DNA of 64,000 nucleotides, from contig JABTUC010000007.1 of the NCBI GenBank assembly GCA_015075545.1, forward strand, positions 1-64,000, given 5' to 3'. This document shows positions 25,531-32,926 of this stretch, piece by piece. Numbering within the stretch: position 1 is the first letter of the stretch; each line of letters opens with the position of its first letter. The notes below the pieces were generated by a model. That model saw only the letters and a program-made list of their open reading frames with translations. It was not told where the DNA came from and did no database searches. The translations under genes and the position numbers were made by a program. Source of the stretch: Ideonella sp. (lineage in GTDB: Bacteria; Pseudomonadota; Gammaproteobacteria; Burkholderiales; Burkholderiaceae_C).

Positions 25531-26508
25531 TCATGGCACCAGCACCGCGGCGCCGACCAGCCGGCCGTCGCGCAACTGCGCCAGCGCCTCGTTGGCCTGC
25601 GTCAGCGCGAAGGTGGTGCGCGTCACCTGCAGCGGCCGCTGCCGCGCGAGCGAGAGGAACTCCTGGCCATCGCGTCGAGTGAGGTTGGCCACCGACACCA
25701 CCTGCCGCTCCTGCCACAGCAGCGAGTACGGAAACGACGGGATGTCGCTCATGTGGATGCCGCCGCACACCACGCGGCCGCCCTTGCGCACGCGCGACAG
25801 CGCCATCGGCACCAGCGCGCCCACCGGCGCGAACAGGATCGCGGCGTCGAGCGGCCACGGCGGCTCCTCGTCGGAGCCGCCGGCCCAGTCGCAGCCGAGC
25901 GAGCGCGCGTGCGCCTGCGCCGCCTCGTCGCCGGGCCGGGTGAACGCGAACACCGTGCGCCCCTGCGCCACGGCCACCTGCGCGATCAGGTGCGCCGCCG
26001 CGCCGAAGCCGTAGAGGCCGAGCACCGGCGCGTCGCCGGCGGCCTTGAGCGAGCGCCAGCCGATCAAGCCGGCGCACATCAGCGGCGCGGCCGACGCGTC
26101 GTCCATCATCAGGCCGGCCAGCGAGAAGCAGTAGCGCGCATCGGCGAGCACGTGGGTGGCGAAGCCGCCGTCGCGCGTGTAGCCGGTGAACACCGGGTCG
26201 TCGCACAGGTTCTCGGCCTGCGTGCTGCAATACGCGCAGTGGCCGCAACTGCCGCCGAGCCAGGGCACGCCGACGCGCTCGCCCACCAGCGGCGCGGTGA
26301 CCCCGGGGCCCAGCGCCTCGACGGTGCCGACGATCTCGTGCCCCGGCACCAGCGGCAGCCGCGGCAGCGGCAGTTCGCCGTCGACGATGTGCAGGTCGGT
26401 GCGGCACACCGCGCAGGCGCGCACGCGCAGCAGCACTTCGCCCGCGCCGGGTGTCGGGGTGTCGCGCGACACCATCTCCAGCGCGGTGCGCGGGGCGTGC
26501 AGGGTCAT
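25531..26508 (-). CDS. Zinc-dependent alcohol dehydrogenase family protein
   Basis: Medium-chain dehydrogenase of 325 residues. The catalytic zinc site appears as CRTDLHIVDGELP and PGHEIVGTVEALG, and the structural zinc lobe as GSCGHCAYCSTQAENLC with four cysteines. The Rossmann motif GLYGFGAAAHLIAQ replaces the usual GLGGLG but keeps the glycine pattern. ATG 26508 begins the conserved fold; the frame stays open 25 codons further upstream. Substrate and coenzyme preference are not determinable. It is transcribed away from the stress-type cluster starting at 26681. Confidence 0.9.
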   Translation of the reverse strand: MTLHAPRTALEMVSRDTPTPGAGEVLLRVRACAVCRTDLHIVDGELPLPRLPLVPGHEIVGTVEALGPGVTAPLVGERVGVPWLGGSCGHCAYCSTQAENLCDDPVFTGYTRDGGFATHVLADARYCFSLAGLMMDDASAAPLMCAGLIGWRSLKAAGDAPVLGLYGFGAAAHLIAQVAVAQGRTVFAFTRPGDEAAQAHARSLGCDWAGGSDEEPPWPLDAAILFAPVGALVPMALSRVRKGGRVVCGGIHMSDIPSFPYSLLWQERQVVSVANLTRRDGQEFLSLARQRPLQVTRTTFALTQANEALAQLRDGRLVGAAVLVP

Positions 26509-26587
26509 CGCGAGCAAGGCTGACTCCGCCGGCCGCAAGCCGGTGCTGCATTGTCGGGCCAGCGTCGCGGGCCCGCAGGCCACGGTG

Positions 26588-26600
26588 TTTCAAACGCAAC
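26588..26600 (+). promoter_or_regulatory. Shared upstream motif, DUF1127 copy
   Basis: TTTCAAACGCAAC matches TTGCAGCCGCAAC at 10 of 13 positions and ends 80 bases before ATG 26681. One of seven similar sites in 26.6-40.4 kb at 76-93 bases from a start codon. Confidence 0.35.
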
Positions 26601-26680
26601 CGTCGCCGCCGCCGCTGAAACCGGCCGCCAACAGCCCTCGCGTCGAATGCGGTCATCCGATCATCCATCAGGAGCCACAG

Positions 26681-26902
26681 ATGACCCGCCTCGATCTCGC
26701 CGCCCATCGGCTCGCCGCACCCGGCCTGGCGCCGCGGCGCGACGGCGCGCTCGTGCGCGGCCGGGCGCTGCTGCGCGAGTGGCTGGCCCGCAGCCGTCAA
26801 CGTCGCATGCTGCTCGAACTCGACGAGCGCACGCTGAAAGACATCGGCCTGACGCGGGCCGATGTCGCCATCGAGGGCGGCAAGGCCTTCTGGGAGCGCT
26901 GA
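26681..26902 (+). CDS. DUF1127 protein
   Basis: A 73-residue basic protein ending in the DUF1127 signature, LLELDERTLKDIGLTRADV. Proteins with this domain are small, often stress- or nutrient-responsive, and in a few bacteria bind RNA or affect phosphate and carbon physiology. The exact role here is unknown. ATG 26681 is preceded by AGGAG at 26670-26674. It is the first gene of a region with a shared upstream motif. Confidence 0.9.
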   Translation: MTRLDLAAHRLAAPGLAPRRDGALVRGRALLREWLARSRQRRMLLELDERTLKDIGLTRADVAIEGGKAFWER

Positions 26903-27057
26903 AACCGATGGCGGATACCGCGACGAGCCTGCAAACCACACCCCGCCAGGCGACACCGCCGGCCGCGACGGCCGGCGCGCAACGCCCGCGCGGCGGCGTG
27001 CGCGCACACGCCAGCCTCGCTACGATCGCGCCTGCCGACCACAGCCCCCGCGGCGCG

Positions 27058-27795
27058 ATGAACGAGACTCCGACCCTGGTGCCCCACGTACTGGTGCTCG
27101 ACGACGATCCGTCGGTGCGCGAGCTGGTGTGCGACTACCTGCGCGACAACGAGCTGCGCGCCAGCGCGGCCGAGAGCGGCAGCGAGCTCGACGCCGCGAT
27201 GGCGCGCGAGACGATCGACCTGGTGGTGCTCGATCTGCGCCTGCCGGGCGAGGACGGGCTGCAGATCGCGCGGCGCCTGCGCGCGACCTCGGCCGTACCG
27301 ATCCTGATGCTCACCGGCCGCGCCGAGGAGGCCGACCGCGTGATGGGGCTCGAACTCGGTGCCGACGACTACCTCACGAAGCCGTTCTCGCCGCGCGAAC
27401 TGCTGGCGCGCATCCGCGCGCTGCTGCGCCGCGCGCGCGCGCAGGCGACGGTGGCCGACGCGATCGCGCGCGTGCGCGCCTACCGCTTCGGCGCGTGGGA
27501 GCTGAACATCGGGTTGCGCCGGCTCAAGTCGGCCGATGGCCGCGCGGTGGAGTTGACCAACGGCGAGTTCAGCCTGCTGGCCGCCTTCGTGTCGTCGCCG
27601 CAGCGCGTGCTGTCGCGCGACCAGTTGCTCGACCTTTCGCGGCTGCACAACGCCGAGGTCTACGACCGCTCGATCGACGTGCAGATCCTGCGCCTGCGCC
27701 GCAAGATCGAGGCCGACCCGGCGCGCCCGCAGTTCATCAAGACCGAGCGCGGCGCCGGCTACCTGTTCGACGCCGTCGTCGACATCGTTCGCTGA
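27058..27795 (+). CDS. OmpR/PhoB-family response regulator
   Basis: A 245-residue two-component regulator. The receiver has the acidic pair in VLVLDDDPSV, the phospho-acceptor aspartate in LVVLDLRLPG, threonine in LMLTGR and lysine in YLTKPFSPREL. The C-terminal winged helix includes VELTNGEFSLLAAFV and RSIDVQILRLRRKIE, ending KTERGAGYLF. No histidine kinase is adjacent; the nearest is the PAS hybrid at 32892. It could be the regulator that reads the motif shared by neighbouring genes, but that is untested. ATG 27058 is chosen to start the receiver; an in-frame ATG at 26908 would add 50 low-complexity residues. Confidence 0.93.
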   Translation: MNETPTLVPHVLVLDDDPSVRELVCDYLRDNELRASAAESGSELDAAMARETIDLVVLDLRLPGEDGLQIARRLRATSAVPILMLTGRAEEADRVMGLELGADDYLTKPFSPRELLARIRALLRRARAQATVADAIARVRAYRFGAWELNIGLRRLKSADGRAVELTNGEFSLLAAFVSSPQRVLSRDQLLDLSRLHNAEVYDRSIDVQILRLRRKIEADPARPQFIKTERGAGYLFDAVVDIVR

Positions 27796-27811
27796 AGCGC
27801 CGCGGCTGCGG

Positions 27812-27824
27812 TTGCAGCCGTAAT
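27812..27824 (+). promoter_or_regulatory. Shared upstream motif, copy before the 72-residue gene
   Basis: TTGCAGCCGTAAT, ending 76 bases before ATG 27901. Close to the 12-bp palindrome TTGCAGCYGCAA. A partial second copy (GCTGCAATCG) lies at about 27866-27875. Confidence 0.4.
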
Positions 27825-27900
27825 GCCGCCGCGGCTGCGCCGCAATGCGCCGGCAAGCCGGTGCCGCTGCAATCGCCTGCAGCACCTGCGAGAGGCCACG

Positions 27901-28119
27901 ATGAACGAATCCACCACCCCAGGCGGCAGCGCCGCATTCGAGCTGCGCTTCCGCTCGCTGTTTCACGCCGGCCGCGCACTGGCCTTCCCGTGCGACGGCG
28001 GCGGCCACGTCGACGTCGCCCGGCTGAGCGCGCATGCCCGCGCCAACCTGGCGCGCGCCCGAGCAGCGGTCGGTCGCGACTATGCGCTGCCGGCGGTCGA
28101 AGTGCGCACGCTGAATTGA
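27901..28119 (+). CDS. Conserved small orphan protein, 72 residues
   Basis: Unrecognised protein with a Phe/Arg-rich core (FELRFRSLFHAGRALAFPCD) followed by GHVDVARLSAHARANLARAR and GRDYALPAV. Similar small proteins seem common in Burkholderiales, but I know of no assigned function. No membrane segment or signal peptide. GAGAGG lies just upstream of ATG 27901. It precedes the TTC38-type gene by 43 bases and is probably co-transcribed with it. Confidence 0.65.
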   Translation: MNESTTPGGSAAFELRFRSLFHAGRALAFPCDGGGHVDVARLSAHARANLARARAAVGRDYALPAVEVRTLN

Positions 28120-28162
28120 CGGGTCGCGCGCCGACCGCCCACCGCGAAAGAAGGAGCCCACG

Positions 28163-29473
28163 ATGACAATGACCGACCGCGCCGGCTACCCCGTGTCCGG
28201 GGCCAACGGCGAAGGCCTGGCCGCGTTCGAGCAGGCGGCGCACGAACTGCGATGCCTGGTCGACGATCCGCTCGCGACGATCGACCGCGCACTCGCTGCC
28301 AGCCCCGCGATGCCGATGGCGCATGTACTGAAAGCTTGGCTGCACCTGCTCGGCACCGAGCCCGGCGGCGTGGCGGTAGCGCGCGAGTGCGCCGCCTCGG
28401 CGCAGGCGCTGGCGGCCACCGACCGCGAGCGCCGCCATGCCGACGCCGCCGCGCAGGTGGCCGCGGGGCGCTGGCGCGACGGCGGCCGCGCGCTGGAGGA
28501 CCTGAGTGCAGCCTACCCGCTCGATGCCCTGGCGCTGCAGGCGGGGCACCAGGTCGACTTCTTCAGCGGCGACTCGCGCATGCTGCGCGACCGCATCGCG
28601 CGGGTCTTGCCAGCCTGGGGCGCCTCGGTGCCCGGCTACCACGCGGTGCTGGGCATGCACGCCTTTGGTCTGGAGGAAACCGGCGACTACGCCGGCGCCG
28701 AGCGGCAGGGGCGCCTGGCCGTCGAACTGGAGCCGCGCGACAGTTGGGGCTGGCACGCGGTGGCGCATGCGCACGAGATGCAGCAGGCGTTGCGCGAGGG
28801 CATCGCCTGGCTCGAGCCGAACGCGGCCACCTGGTCGCGCGGCAGCTTCCTCGCCGTGCACAACTGGTGGCATCTGGCGCTGTACCACCTCGAGCTCGAA
28901 CACATCGACGAGGTGCTTCGTCTGTACGACCGCGCGATCGGCGGCCCCGGCTCGACGGTGGTGCTCGACCTGGTCGACCAGAGCGCGCTGCTGTGGCGGC
29001 TGCACCTGCGCAGCGTCGATGTCGGCGCGCGCTGGACGGCGCTGGCCGGCCGCTGGGCGCCGCTGGCCGCCGCCGGCAACTATGCGTTCAACGATGTGCA
29101 CGCGATGATGGCCTTCGTCGGCGCCGGCGTCGAACCGGCGCAGGCCGAGGTGCTCGACGCGCAGCGAGCGGCATTGGCGCGCGACGACGACAACGCCGGC
29201 TTCACGCGCGAGGTCGGCCGGCCCGCGGCGCTGGCGCTGCAGGCGTTCGGCGACGGCCGCTTCGGCGAGGCGGTGGCGCTGCTGCGCGCGATCCGCAGCG
29301 GCGCGCACCGCTTCGGCGGCAGCCACGCGCAGCGCGACGTGATCGACCTCACCCTGATCGAGGCCGCGCGCCGCGCGGGCGAGCGCTCGCTGCTTTGGGC
29401 ATTGGGCAACGAGCGCGCGGCGCGCCGCCCGCGCAGCCCGCTGGTGCGCCGCTACCTGCAAGCCGCGGCTTGA
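28163..29473 (+). CDS. TTC38-type tetratricopeptide-repeat protein (paralogue 1)
   Basis: A 436-residue cytoplasmic protein of the tetratricopeptide-repeat-38 family, an alpha-helical repeat fold of unknown function. Characteristic blocks are VLPAWGASVPGYHAVLGMHA, SWGWHAVAHAHEMQ, the HNWWHLALYHLE motif and GGSHAQRDVIDLTLIEAA near the C-terminus. AGGAG at 28151-28155 supports ATG 28163. A second, divergent paralogue lies at 37914-39197. Each paralogue belongs to a transcription unit that begins with a shared-motif promoter region. Confidence 0.87.
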   Translation: MTMTDRAGYPVSGANGEGLAAFEQAAHELRCLVDDPLATIDRALAASPAMPMAHVLKAWLHLLGTEPGGVAVARECAASAQALAATDRERRHADAAAQVAAGRWRDGGRALEDLSAAYPLDALALQAGHQVDFFSGDSRMLRDRIARVLPAWGASVPGYHAVLGMHAFGLEETGDYAGAERQGRLAVELEPRDSWGWHAVAHAHEMQQALREGIAWLEPNAATWSRGSFLAVHNWWHLALYHLELEHIDEVLRLYDRAIGGPGSTVVLDLVDQSALLWRLHLRSVDVGARWTALAGRWAPLAAAGNYAFNDVHAMMAFVGAGVEPAQAEVLDAQRAALARDDDNAGFTREVGRPAALALQAFGDGRFGEAVALLRAIRSGAHRFGGSHAQRDVIDLTLIEAARRAGERSLLWALGNERAARRPRSPLVRRYLQAAA

Positions 29474-29503
29474 GGCCGCCGGCCGGCGGCGCGTGTCTTG
29501 ACC

Positions 29504-29516
29504 ATCGAGCCGCAAC
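29504..29516 (+). promoter_or_regulatory. Shared upstream motif, OmpA-type gene copy
   Basis: ATCGAGCCGCAAC matches the motif at 10 of 13 positions, with a conserved right half, and ends 93 bases before ATG 29610. Confidence 0.35.
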
Positions 29517-29609
29517 CAGATCTACCATTCGCAGTCTGGAAGGCCCCAAGGCGCTGCGCTGGATTCGTTGACGCGAGTGCATGCGCGATGCGTCACGCAG
29601 GAGGCGACG

Positions 29610-30569
29610 ATGAAACTCGTGACGATGAGCCTTGCCGGGTCGCTGCTGTGCGTGTCGCTGGCCGCGTGGGCGGCCGATGTCGCAGGGTCGCGCGATCATC
29701 CGGTGGTTTCGCGCTATGCGGGCTCGCAGATCATCCGCTTCAAGGATGTCGCGTTCGACGAGTACGCGTTGTTCGTGCGCCGCGCGACAGCCTACGGCGG
29801 CAAGCCCAAGAATCTCGACGCGACCCAGCCGCTCGAGGGCCGCATCACGCAGATCACTTACGTCGCACCCGAGAAGCGCACGACGCTGGAGGTGTTTCGC
29901 AACTACGAGAACGCGTTGCAGCCGGCCGGATTCAAGATCCTCTTCCAGTGCAACAACCAGGCGTGCGGCGGCCGCAACTTCAACCATGCCGTGGTCGAAT
30001 ATGCGGCCGAGTTCGGCGACCACTATGACGACCAGCGCTACCTCGCGGCACGGCTGGAGCGCGACAAGGGCGACGTGTTCGTGTCGCTGTATGTCAGCGG
30101 CCATGCCACCCGCGGCGGCGGCGGGCCTTTCAGGGTCTACACGCAGCTCGACGTCATCGAGGTTGCGCCGATGAAGAGCGGCATGGTCACCGTGGATGCT
30201 CGCGCCATGGCCGACGCCCTGGAGGCCAAGGGGCACATCGCGCTCTACAACATCTATTTCGATAGCGGCCGGCACGAGCTGAAACCCGCGTCCGATCCAG
30301 CCCTGGCAGAGATCGCGCGCCTGCTTCAGGGCAACACGGGAATGCAGCTGCTCATCGTTGGCCACACCGACAACGTCGGCGAGCTTGCCTACAACGACCA
30401 GCTCTCGCTGCGGCGCGCCGATGCCGTCGTCCAGGCGCTGCGCTCTCGCCACCGCATCGATGGCTCCAGGCTGATCGCGCGCGGCCTCGGCATGTATGCG
30501 CCCGTCGCTGCCAACGCAACCGAGGCCGGCCGGGCCCTCAATCGCCGCGTCGAACTGGTGAAACGCTGA
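29610..30569 (+). CDS. OmpA-family protein with DUF4892-like N-terminal region
   Basis: A 319-residue exported protein. The signal peptide is KLVTMSLAGSLLCVSLAAWA. Residues about 22-200 resemble DUF4892 (HPVVSRYAGSQIIRF, LEVFRNYENALQPAGFKILF). The C-terminal OmpA domain has YFDSGRHELKPASDPALAEI and VGHTDNVGELAYNDQLSLRR with the aspartate and arginine that bind peptidoglycan diaminopimelate. It probably anchors the outer membrane to the cell wall or responds to envelope stress. CAGGAGG at 29598-29604 fixes ATG 29610. Confidence 0.92.
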   Translation: MKLVTMSLAGSLLCVSLAAWAADVAGSRDHPVVSRYAGSQIIRFKDVAFDEYALFVRRATAYGGKPKNLDATQPLEGRITQITYVAPEKRTTLEVFRNYENALQPAGFKILFQCNNQACGGRNFNHAVVEYAAEFGDHYDDQRYLAARLERDKGDVFVSLYVSGHATRGGGGPFRVYTQLDVIEVAPMKSGMVTVDARAMADALEAKGHIALYNIYFDSGRHELKPASDPALAEIARLLQGNTGMQLLIVGHTDNVGELAYNDQLSLRRADAVVQALRSRHRIDGSRLIARGLGMYAPVAANATEAGRALNRRVELVKR

Positions 30570-30640
30570 TCCGGCGTCCTCGCAGGGGCGCGGCGCTCGG
30601 CCCGGCCGGTCGGGCATCGGCTGCAGCGCGGTGCGATGCG

Positions 30641-30653
30641 TTGCAGCCGCAAC
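30641..30653 (+). promoter_or_regulatory. Shared upstream motif, sigma-factor gene copy
   Basis: TTGCAGCCGCAAC, the best full copy, flanked by CG to give CGTTGC-AGCC-GCAACG. It ends 88 bases before ATG 30742 of the ECF sigma factor gene. Confidence 0.45.
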
Positions 30654-30741
30654 GAAAACCCTCGCCGCCGAAACCTGCGCACAACGCTGCGCGACGACGA
30701 TGCATCGGCCGCGCACGTCGCAAGCGCGAGGAGTTCACCCC

Positions 30742-31275
30742 ATGCACACCCAAGTACTGCCTCGACCGCCCGACCTCGGGCTGCATCGCGGCTACCTGCT
30801 GCGCGTGGCGCGGCGGCATCTGCGCGACCCTGCGCTGGCCGAGGACACCGTGCAGGACGCGTTGCTGGCCGCGCTGCAGGCGCGCCATGGTTTCGGTGGC
30901 CGCTCGACGCTGCGCACCTGGTTGACGGGCATCCTGCTGCACCGCATCGCCGATGCGCTGCGGCAGCACCGCCGCCAGCCGCAGCGCGAAGAGCCGCTGC
31001 CGGACAGCGACGACGACGCGCCCGCCCGCAGCGAGATCGCCGTCGATGGCCGCGATCCGCCGCGCCTGCTCGAAGCGCGCCAGGCGCTGGCCGGCGTGCA
31101 GGCGTCGCTGCAGTCGATGCCGGCGCTGGCCGCCCGCGCGGTGCTGCTGCGCGAGGTCGACGGCCTCGAGAACGAGCAGATCGCGCAGCAGCTCGGCCTG
31201 CCGCCGGCGCGCGTGCCCGCGCTGCTGCATCGCGCGCGGCAACGCCTGCGGCGCGACGCCGCATTGCGGCTGTAA
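30742..31275 (+). CDS. ECF-type RNA polymerase sigma factor
   Basis: A 177-residue sigma-70 family protein with only regions 2 and 4. Region 2 is seen in GYLLRVARRHLRDPALAEDTV (split by the variable turn) and STLRTWLTGILLHRIADALR; region 4 in LREVDGLENEQIAQQLGL followed by RVPALLHRARQRLR. AGGAG at 30729-30733 supports ATG 30742. No recognisable anti-sigma factor adjoins it; the next gene encodes a 73-residue single-span protein. The stop codon lies inside another copy of the shared motif. Confidence 0.9.
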   Translation: MHTQVLPRPPDLGLHRGYLLRVARRHLRDPALAEDTVQDALLAALQARHGFGGRSTLRTWLTGILLHRIADALRQHRRQPQREEPLPDSDDDAPARSEIAVDGRDPPRLLEARQALAGVQASLQSMPALAARAVLLREVDGLENEQIAQQLGLPPARVPALLHRARQRLRRDAALRL

Positions 31276-31276
31276 T
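31264..31276 (+). promoter_or_regulatory. Shared upstream motif overlapping the sigma-factor stop
   Basis: TTGCGGCTGTAAT spans the last codons and TAA of the sigma gene and ends 85 bases before ATG 31362. Confidence 0.35.
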
Positions 31277-31361
31277 GCGCGCCGCCTTGCACCGACATCG
31301 GTGCGGTACCGGCGGCGCCGAGCATCGGCGCTGACCTGCACTACCGCCAGAGGAGCCCGCC

Positions 31362-31583
31362 ATGCCGACCGTCATCCCCACCCATCGCCCTTTCATCACG
31401 ATCGAGCGCACCGCCGCCTTGGTCGCCATCGCTGCCGTGCTGTGCAGCGTGTTCCTGGTGGCCTACGGCGCGCGAGCCGAGGCACTCGACGGCGCGACGC
31501 TGGCGTGCGGCGACGGTGCTGCGCCTGCGCGCTCGAACGATGTCGCGCAGACCGGCGCAACGCAGCCGCTGCGCCTGCAGTGA
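31362..31583 (+). CDS. Small single-span membrane protein
   Basis: An unrecognised 73-residue protein with one hydrophobic segment near residues 18-38 (TAALVAIAAVLCSVFLVAYG) and a short polar tail. It could be membrane-anchored with the tail outside, or cleaved after GARAEA. GAGGAG lies just upstream of ATG 31362. It lies between the ECF sigma gene and a small exported-protein gene. It is too short and lacks the zinc or CHxx motif of ordinary anti-sigma factors, but a regulatory role is not excluded. Confidence 0.6.
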   Translation: MPTVIPTHRPFITIERTAALVAIAAVLCSVFLVAYGARAEALDGATLACGDGAAPARSNDVAQTGATQPLRLQ

Positions 31584-31608
31584 GCCCGCGCGCCGTTGCG
31601 CATGTCGC

Positions 31609-31621
31609 TTGAAACGCAGCC
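31609..31621 (+). promoter_or_regulatory. Weak copy of the shared upstream motif
   Basis: TTGAAACGCAGCC matches the motif at 9 of 13 positions and ends 108 bases before ATG 31730, further than the other copies. Low certainty. Confidence 0.2.
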
Positions 31622-31729
31622 CACCGTAATGACGCGCCGCTTCGAACGACTCACTCATCAAGCGCCTTCGCGCTGCGGTGTCGCCGAAGCGATCCGCCGA
31701 ATCTCAACCACTCTCAATGGAGCCTCTCG

Positions 31730-32089
31730 ATGAAGACCACCACCACCCTTCGAACCCTGATCGCCGCGGCACTGTTCGGCACCCTGTCGGCCGGCGCGCT
31801 GGCCCAGCCGATCTCGCAAGGCGAACTGCTGAGCCTCGACGCGGTCGCCGCCGGGCCGATGCGCTCGCTGGCCGACGTGCGTGCCGAAGCCGCCGCCGCA
31901 GTGGCCGATGGCCGCATCGCGCACGGTGAGCTGGGCGCGCCGGTCGAGCCCTTCCACTCGACGCGCACGCTGTCCGACGTCAAGGCCGAGACGCTGATGG
32001 CCGTGAAGCAGCAGCTGATCCCGTACGGCGAGGCGCCGCTGGTCGAGCCCACCGCGATGCGCGCCACGCGCGTCGTGGCGGCACGCTGA
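31730..32089 (+). CDS. DUF4148-like exported protein
   Basis: A 119-residue protein with a signal peptide (TLIAAALFGTLSAGALA cleaved before QP). Two short segments resemble the charged motif of DUF4148 proteins, SLADVRAEAAAAVADGRI and TLSDVKAETLMAVKQQ, suggesting an internal repeat. It is likely periplasmic, function unknown. TGGAG precedes ATG 31730. The protein fits the envelope theme of its neighbours (OmpA type, ECF sigma). Confidence 0.7.
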   Translation: MKTTTTLRTLIAAALFGTLSAGALAQPISQGELLSLDAVAAGPMRSLADVRAEAAAAVADGRIAHGELGAPVEPFHSTRTLSDVKAETLMAVKQQLIPYGEAPLVEPTAMRATRVVAAR

Positions 32090-32216
32090 AGCAGCAGCCG
32101 GCCGCGCGCTGCGCAACGGCGGTGACGCGGCCCTCGCCGCGTCGCGCTCCGGGGGCCAGGTCATCATGGCCTGGCCCTCGCGCTTGGTGGGTCGGCAAGG
32201 CCGCGGTGCGGATGCA

Positions 32217-32229
32217 TTGCAGTTGAAAC
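32217..32229 (+). promoter_or_regulatory. Shared upstream motif, copy before the kinase transcription unit
   Basis: TTGCAGTTGAAAC matches the motif at 10 of 13 positions and ends 93 bases before ATG 32323, the first gene of the unit that runs into the PAS hybrid kinase. Confidence 0.35.
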
Positions 32230-32322
32230 CCGAACCGCTCGGCAAGTAACCCGCCGGTAGCGCTGCGCCGCGAAGCTGATACCAGTGCCGCTGTGCGCGG
32301 CTTGCGCCCTCGAGGCCCGACG

Positions 32323-32487
32323 ATGAAACATCGCCCCGCATCCGATGCGCAACCGGAAACCTGGCCGGCTTGCGACGACGAAGAGGACTCGGCGCCCTTC
32401 GAACCCTGGGCGCTCGACGAGGTCGACAGCGACTTCGCGGCGCCGCCGGCTCACTTGCAGGCACACCACGATGCCGCCTTCGAATGA
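32323..32487 (+). CDS. Small acidic protein, 54 residues
   Basis: An unrecognised, very acidic protein (CDDEEDSAPFEPWALDEVDS) without a membrane segment. ATG 32323 follows GAGG with good spacing. Its 3' end overlaps the next gene by 17 bases, so it probably leads a three-gene unit with the divergent receiver and the PAS hybrid kinase. Codon third positions are strongly G/C, consistent with real coding. Confidence 0.5.
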   Translation: MKHRPASDAQPETWPACDDEEDSAPFEPWALDEVDSDFAAPPAHLQAHHDAAFE

Positions 32488-32926
32488 CGCAACCGCGCCG
32501 CGCGATGGCGACCGCTCGGTGCTGCTGGTCGCCGCCGACCGCGGCCTGCTGGGTCTGCTGACTGCCTGGCTCACGGCCGATGGATTCGCCGTCGTGCAGC
32601 CGGACGACCCCGCGCCCGTCGCCGCGCGGCGCGTCGACCTGGTGATCGTCGACGTGCCGTTCCCGCGTCAGGGCGGCGTAGACTTCATCAAGCCCGTCGC
32701 GACCCAGCATGTCGGCGTGCCGATCCTGGCGATGTCGTCCACGTTCTTCTCCGGCGTCGAGTGCCACGGGCCGCTGGCCCGCCGGCTCGGCGTTGCCTGC
32801 GTGTTGCCCAATCCGGTGCCGCGCGAGGTCTTGATCGGCGCGGTGCGCCGTGTGCTGCGCAACGCCCCGCGTGGCGGCGGCAGCGATCCCCATGCAGACG
32901 CCACGCCCGGCTGCGGCTGCCACTGA
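32471..32926 (+). CDS. Divergent receiver-domain protein
   Basis: A 151-residue protein with the fold pattern of a response-regulator receiver, VLLVAADRGLLGLLTAWL then VDLVIVDVPFP. The phospho-acceptor aspartate (Asp61) and one acidic residue (Asp23) are present, and Ser90 stands at the Thr/Ser switch. The invariant lysine before proline is replaced by asparagine (PNP at 113-115), so signalling would be altered. The C-terminus ends in GCGCH, a possible metal or redox patch. It overlaps both the acidic-protein gene and the kinase gene, so it is probably a partner of that kinase. Confidence 0.72.
   Translation: MPPSNDATAPRDGDRSVLLVAADRGLLGLLTAWLTADGFAVVQPDDPAPVAARRVDLVIVDVPFPRQGGVDFIKPVATQHVGVPILAMSSTFFSGVECHGPLARRLGVACVLPNPVPREVLIGAVRRVLRNAPRGGGSDPHADATPGCGCH

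Noticed and set aside
28120-28162. A separate promoter with the shared motif immediately before the first TTC38 gene
   Set aside because: I found no copy in the 43-base gap, and the gene more likely shares the unit of the 72-residue gene upstream.
31362-31583. Calling the 73-residue protein an anti-sigma factor
   Set aside because: It has no zinc-binding or other known anti-sigma motif and its short tail faces the wrong way for the usual arrangement. Left as unassigned.
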